Shown here one piece after another: positions 61,922 to 64,000 of a stretch of DNA of 64,000 nt. The position numbers were made by a program, and so were the translations under genes. Numbering within the stretch: position 1 is the first letter of the stretch; the number at the start of each line of letters is the position of its first letter. Below the pieces are notes generated by a model that saw nothing but the letters and a program-made list of their open reading frames with translations, was not told where the DNA came from and did not search any database. Source of the DNA: Bacillus sp. RO2 (GTDB taxonomy: Bacteria > Bacillota > Bacilli > Bacillales > Bacillaceae_I); the NCBI RefSeq assembly GCF_012911845.1, contig NZ_JAAXCU010000031.1, forward strand, positions 61,673 to 125,672, in the 5' to 3' direction.

Positions 61922-63607
61922 TTACATGGATTCTGTTTTCGGAATGCTCATTGGAGCATGCAAAATGCTTTCTACGTTCGTTTCCGTAATCTTTTCTCTT
62001 AATAAGGTAAGATCAAGGACTTCTTGGAACTCTTTTACCGGAATGACTTCAATGCCGTCGATTTCTTTTATTATCGATTGCATGTTATCAGCTGGAATGA
62101 TGACTTTCTTTGCTCCAGCCTGTTTTGCCGCTTTTATTTTCGGAATGACTCCGCCAATTGGTTTAACAGTTCCGTGGATGCTGATTTCTCCTGTCATCGC
62201 GACAAGATTACTGACTGGAATTTTGAAGATCGCAGAATAGATTCCCGTCGCCATTGCAATTCCTGCAGAGGGTCCGTCGATCGGAATGCCTCCCGGAAAA
62301 TTAACATGAATATCGTAATCAGCTGCTGGTACACCAAGCTTTCTAAGTACGGTAATAACGTTCTCGATAGATCCTTTTGCCATACTCTTTCTGCGGACTG
62401 ATTTTCCGCCTTGATTGCCCATGCTTTCTTCTTCCACAATACCCGTTATGTTCACTGTCCCTTTTTTCTCCTCAGTAGGAATTGCAGTCACTTCTATTTC
62501 AAGAAGCGCTCCTGAGTTAGGTCCAAAAACCGCCAGACCGTTGACAAGTCCAGGCTGTGCCGCTTCTTTTATTTTGTTTTCGTATTTAGGTGCCAATTGA
62601 CTGGAGTGAACTACCCACTCAATGTCTTCAACCTTTACTGTGTCGCGGTCTTCAGTAATTGCGAGTCCACATGCAATCTGCATCATGTTTACCACTTCAC
62701 GCCCGTTCCTTGTATAGGAAGCAAGCAGGCTGATACCTTTTTCTTCGACCATCATATTGATTTTTGATGCCGCATTCCTAGCGACAGCTTCCAGCTCCTC
62801 TTGATCTAGCTCACGGAAGAAAACTTCCATACATCTAGACCTGATGGCAGGAGGTATTTCATTCGGCGTTCTGGTGGTTGCCCCTACAAGGCGGAAATCT
62901 GCTGGGAGGCCATTTTGAAAAATATCATGAATATGCGTTGGTATTTGGTTATTCTCTTCACTGTAATACGCACTGTCTAAGTACACTTTCCTATCTTCCA
63001 ACACTTTAAGTAATTTGTTCATTTGAATGGAATGAAGTTCACCAATTTCATCGATGAAAAGCATTCCTCCATGCGCATGCGTTACAGCTCCTTGTTTTGG
63101 TTGCGGTATACCTGCTTGACCCATTGCGCCAGCACCTTGGTAGATTGGATCATGTACAGAACCAATTAAGGGGTCTGCAATTCCTCTTTCATCAAAACGA
63201 GCAGTTGTTGCATCCAATTCAATAAAAACGGCAGACCCTCTAAAAGGAGACTTTGGATTCCTTTTGGCTTCTTCAAGAACAAGCCTTGCAGCGGCAGTTT
63301 TCCCTACTCCTGGTGGTCCATATATGATGACATGCTGAGGGTTTGGCCCACAAATGGCCGCTTTTAATGCCTTAATTCCATCTTCTTGCCCGACGATTTC
63401 TTTGAAGCTTGTTGGTCTTACTTTCTCAGCGAGTGGCTCTGAGAGTGAAATACTTCTCATTTTTCTTAGTTGTTCCATTTCCTTTTTCGATTCTTTATCA
63501 ATCGTTACTTTTTGCGTCCGTTGGTTTTTGAGCAGGTTCCAGAAATAAAGGCCAATGATGACCCCGAAGAAAAGCTGTATGAACAGTGCTATACCTGTAA
63601 AAGACAT
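61922..63607 (-). CDS. lonB: forespore membrane Lon protease LonB
   Basis: 561-residue Lon paralogue with an N-terminal membrane helix (GIALFIQLFFGVIIGLYFW), no LAN domain, an AAA domain ([18 protein letters not shown]) with a long insertion, and a Lon peptidase with Ser in IDGPSAGIAMATG and Lys in KIKAAKQAGAKKVIIP. In B. subtilis lonB is made in the forespore under SigF. AGGAGGGTTTCT precedes the ATG. Confidence 0.95.
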   Translation of the reverse strand: MSFTGIALFIQLFFGVIIGLYFWNLLKNQRTQKVTIDKESKKEMEQLRKMRSISLSEPLAEKVRPTSFKEIVGQEDGIKALKAAICGPNPQHVIIYGPPGVGKTAAARLVLEEAKRNPKSPFRGSAVFIELDATTARFDERGIADPLIGSVHDPIYQGAGAMGQAGIPQPKQGAVTHAHGGMLFIDEIGELHSIQMNKLLKVLEDRKVYLDSAYYSEENNQIPTHIHDIFQNGLPADFRLVGATTRTPNEIPPAIRSRCMEVFFRELDQEELEAVARNAASKINMMVEEKGISLLASYTRNGREVVNMMQIACGLAITEDRDTVKVEDIEWVVHSSQLAPKYENKIKEAAQPGLVNGLAVFGPNSGALLEIEVTAIPTEEKKGTVNITGIVEEESMGNQGGKSVRRKSMAKGSIENVITVLRKLGVPAADYDIHVNFPGGIPIDGPSAGIAMATGIYSAIFKIPVSNLVAMTGEISIHGTVKPIGGVIPKIKAAKQAGAKKVIIPADNMQSIIKEIDGIEVIPVKEFQEVLDLTLLREKITETNVESILHAPMSIPKTESM

Positions 63608-63644
63608 AGAAACCCTCCTGCATTCTTGATGTGATTATATGGTA

Positions 63645-63672
63645 GTATCTCCGTGGGATTGGGTAATAATCC
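63645..63672 (-). promoter_or_regulatory. possible SigF-type promoter of lonB
   Basis: On the minus strand GATTA (63668-63672), 14 bases, GGAGATACT (63645-63653); the -10 fits GGNNANANT, the -35 deviates at one position. Distance to the lonB start is about 40 bases. Confidence 0.4.
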
Positions 63673-63747
63673 AATAAAAAATATTTGGTTAAAATAGTCT
63701 TTTTGCGAAAAGATTGGAGGGTATAACTGAAGTAAATGTAGATGGTT

Positions 63748-63889
63748 TGTTGATTGGTGTGGAAGGCGTGAAGAGACACCGCTACGAAGGAAGCCATTGA
63801 AAAAGTCTTTGACTTTGAAATTGTTTAAACATCGCTGTTGATCTCCGCAAATGGCTTCGCTTTCCTAGGGGCACTGCTGGAGCCTCCTG
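63748..63889. repeat. fragments of the ~135-bp repeat, copy J truncated
   Basis: At 63748 GATTGGTGTGGAAGGCGTGAAGA is a reversed end fragment. At 63834 a direct copy begins CGCTGTTGATCTCCGC, runs through GGCTTCGCTTTCCTAGGGGC to GGAGCCTCCT and then stops abruptly at 63889, where unrelated sequence begins. Confidence 0.65.
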
Positions 63890-63921
63890 ATATGAACGAA
63901 ACTGTCAAGGCCCCCACTCAA

Positions 63922-64000
63922 CTAGGTGTTTATGTTTTGTTTTTGTGCAACTCTAAGAAGAGAAGCCGATTCTACTTCTTTTTCTTTTATGCGTTTGATG
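63922..64000 (-). CDS. 3' end of an unidentified gene, possibly a transposase (partial)
   Basis: A leftward frame open from the window edge ends at TAG (63922-63924), giving about 25 residues ending SLLRVAQKQNINT. It begins right after repeat copy J is cut, with about 30 unrelated bases between, including GGGGGCCTTGACAG. An insertion sequence entering the repeat would explain this, but the family cannot be told from so short a piece. clpX, expected here from B. subtilis order, does not fit these residues. Confidence 0.3.
   Translation of the reverse strand, partial: IKRIKEKEVESASLLRVAQKQNINT

Overview
The window reads as a low-GC Gram-positive, spore-forming member of the Bacillaceae. The evidence is the gene order, which follows the Bacillus subtilis chromosome (radC-maf-spoIIB-comC-folC-valS-ysxE-spoVID-hemLBDCXA-engB-lonA-lonB), together with strong GGAGG ribosome-binding sites, TTG/GTG starts, a T-box in front of valS and sporulation genes. 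No tRNA, rRNA or CRISPR array was found.

Bases 1 to about 12,100 are the right-hand end of a prophage; its left part lies outside the window. The early genes run leftward: Cro-like repressor, small proteins, antirepressor, a YqaI-like protein, an SMC/RecF-like ATPase, RecT, replisome organiser, helicase loader, DnaB helicase and a RuvC-like resolvase. A CI-like S24 repressor and a large serine integrase run rightward. Between the divergent cro and cI genes lie two promoters and four copies of a 14-bp operator, one in the spacer of each promoter. The integrase ends 12 bp before a truncated radC, so the element is inserted in radC and has separated off its C-terminal domain.

Bases 12,500-31,970 hold maf and spoIIB, then an almost complete type IVa pilus locus: a membrane protein, a VanW/G5 protein, pilB, pilT, pilC, a major pilin, prepilin peptidase (the comC position) and pilM, pilN, pilO. 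Divergent to it are three minor-pilin genes, and facing these is a large secreted von Willebrand A protein that could be the pilus-tip adhesin. A SigM-type ECF sigma factor and its membrane anti-sigma factor follow, preceded by a probable autoregulatory promoter.

Bases 32,000-42,000 hold a GGDEF diguanylate cyclase, folC, and an unfamiliar, translationally coupled three-gene operon: two RimK-like ATP-grasp ligases plus a FolC/Mur-ligase relative that lacks the usual DGAHN histidine. It is the best candidate here for an undescribed biosynthetic system. valS with its T-box leader follows.

Bases 42,000-64,000 hold a small membrane protein, the oxygen sensor HemAT, ysxE, spoVID, the haem genes hemAXCDBL, an amino-acid ABC transporter, an alanyl-tRNA editing protein, engB, lonA and lonB. 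This part is littered with about ten copies or fragments of a ~135-bp structured repeat with terminal inverted repeats. Two distant intergenic regions share a second family, an exact-21-bp-period array built on TTCTACATTTCCC. At the right edge one ~135-bp repeat is cut off abruptly, perhaps by an insertion sequence.
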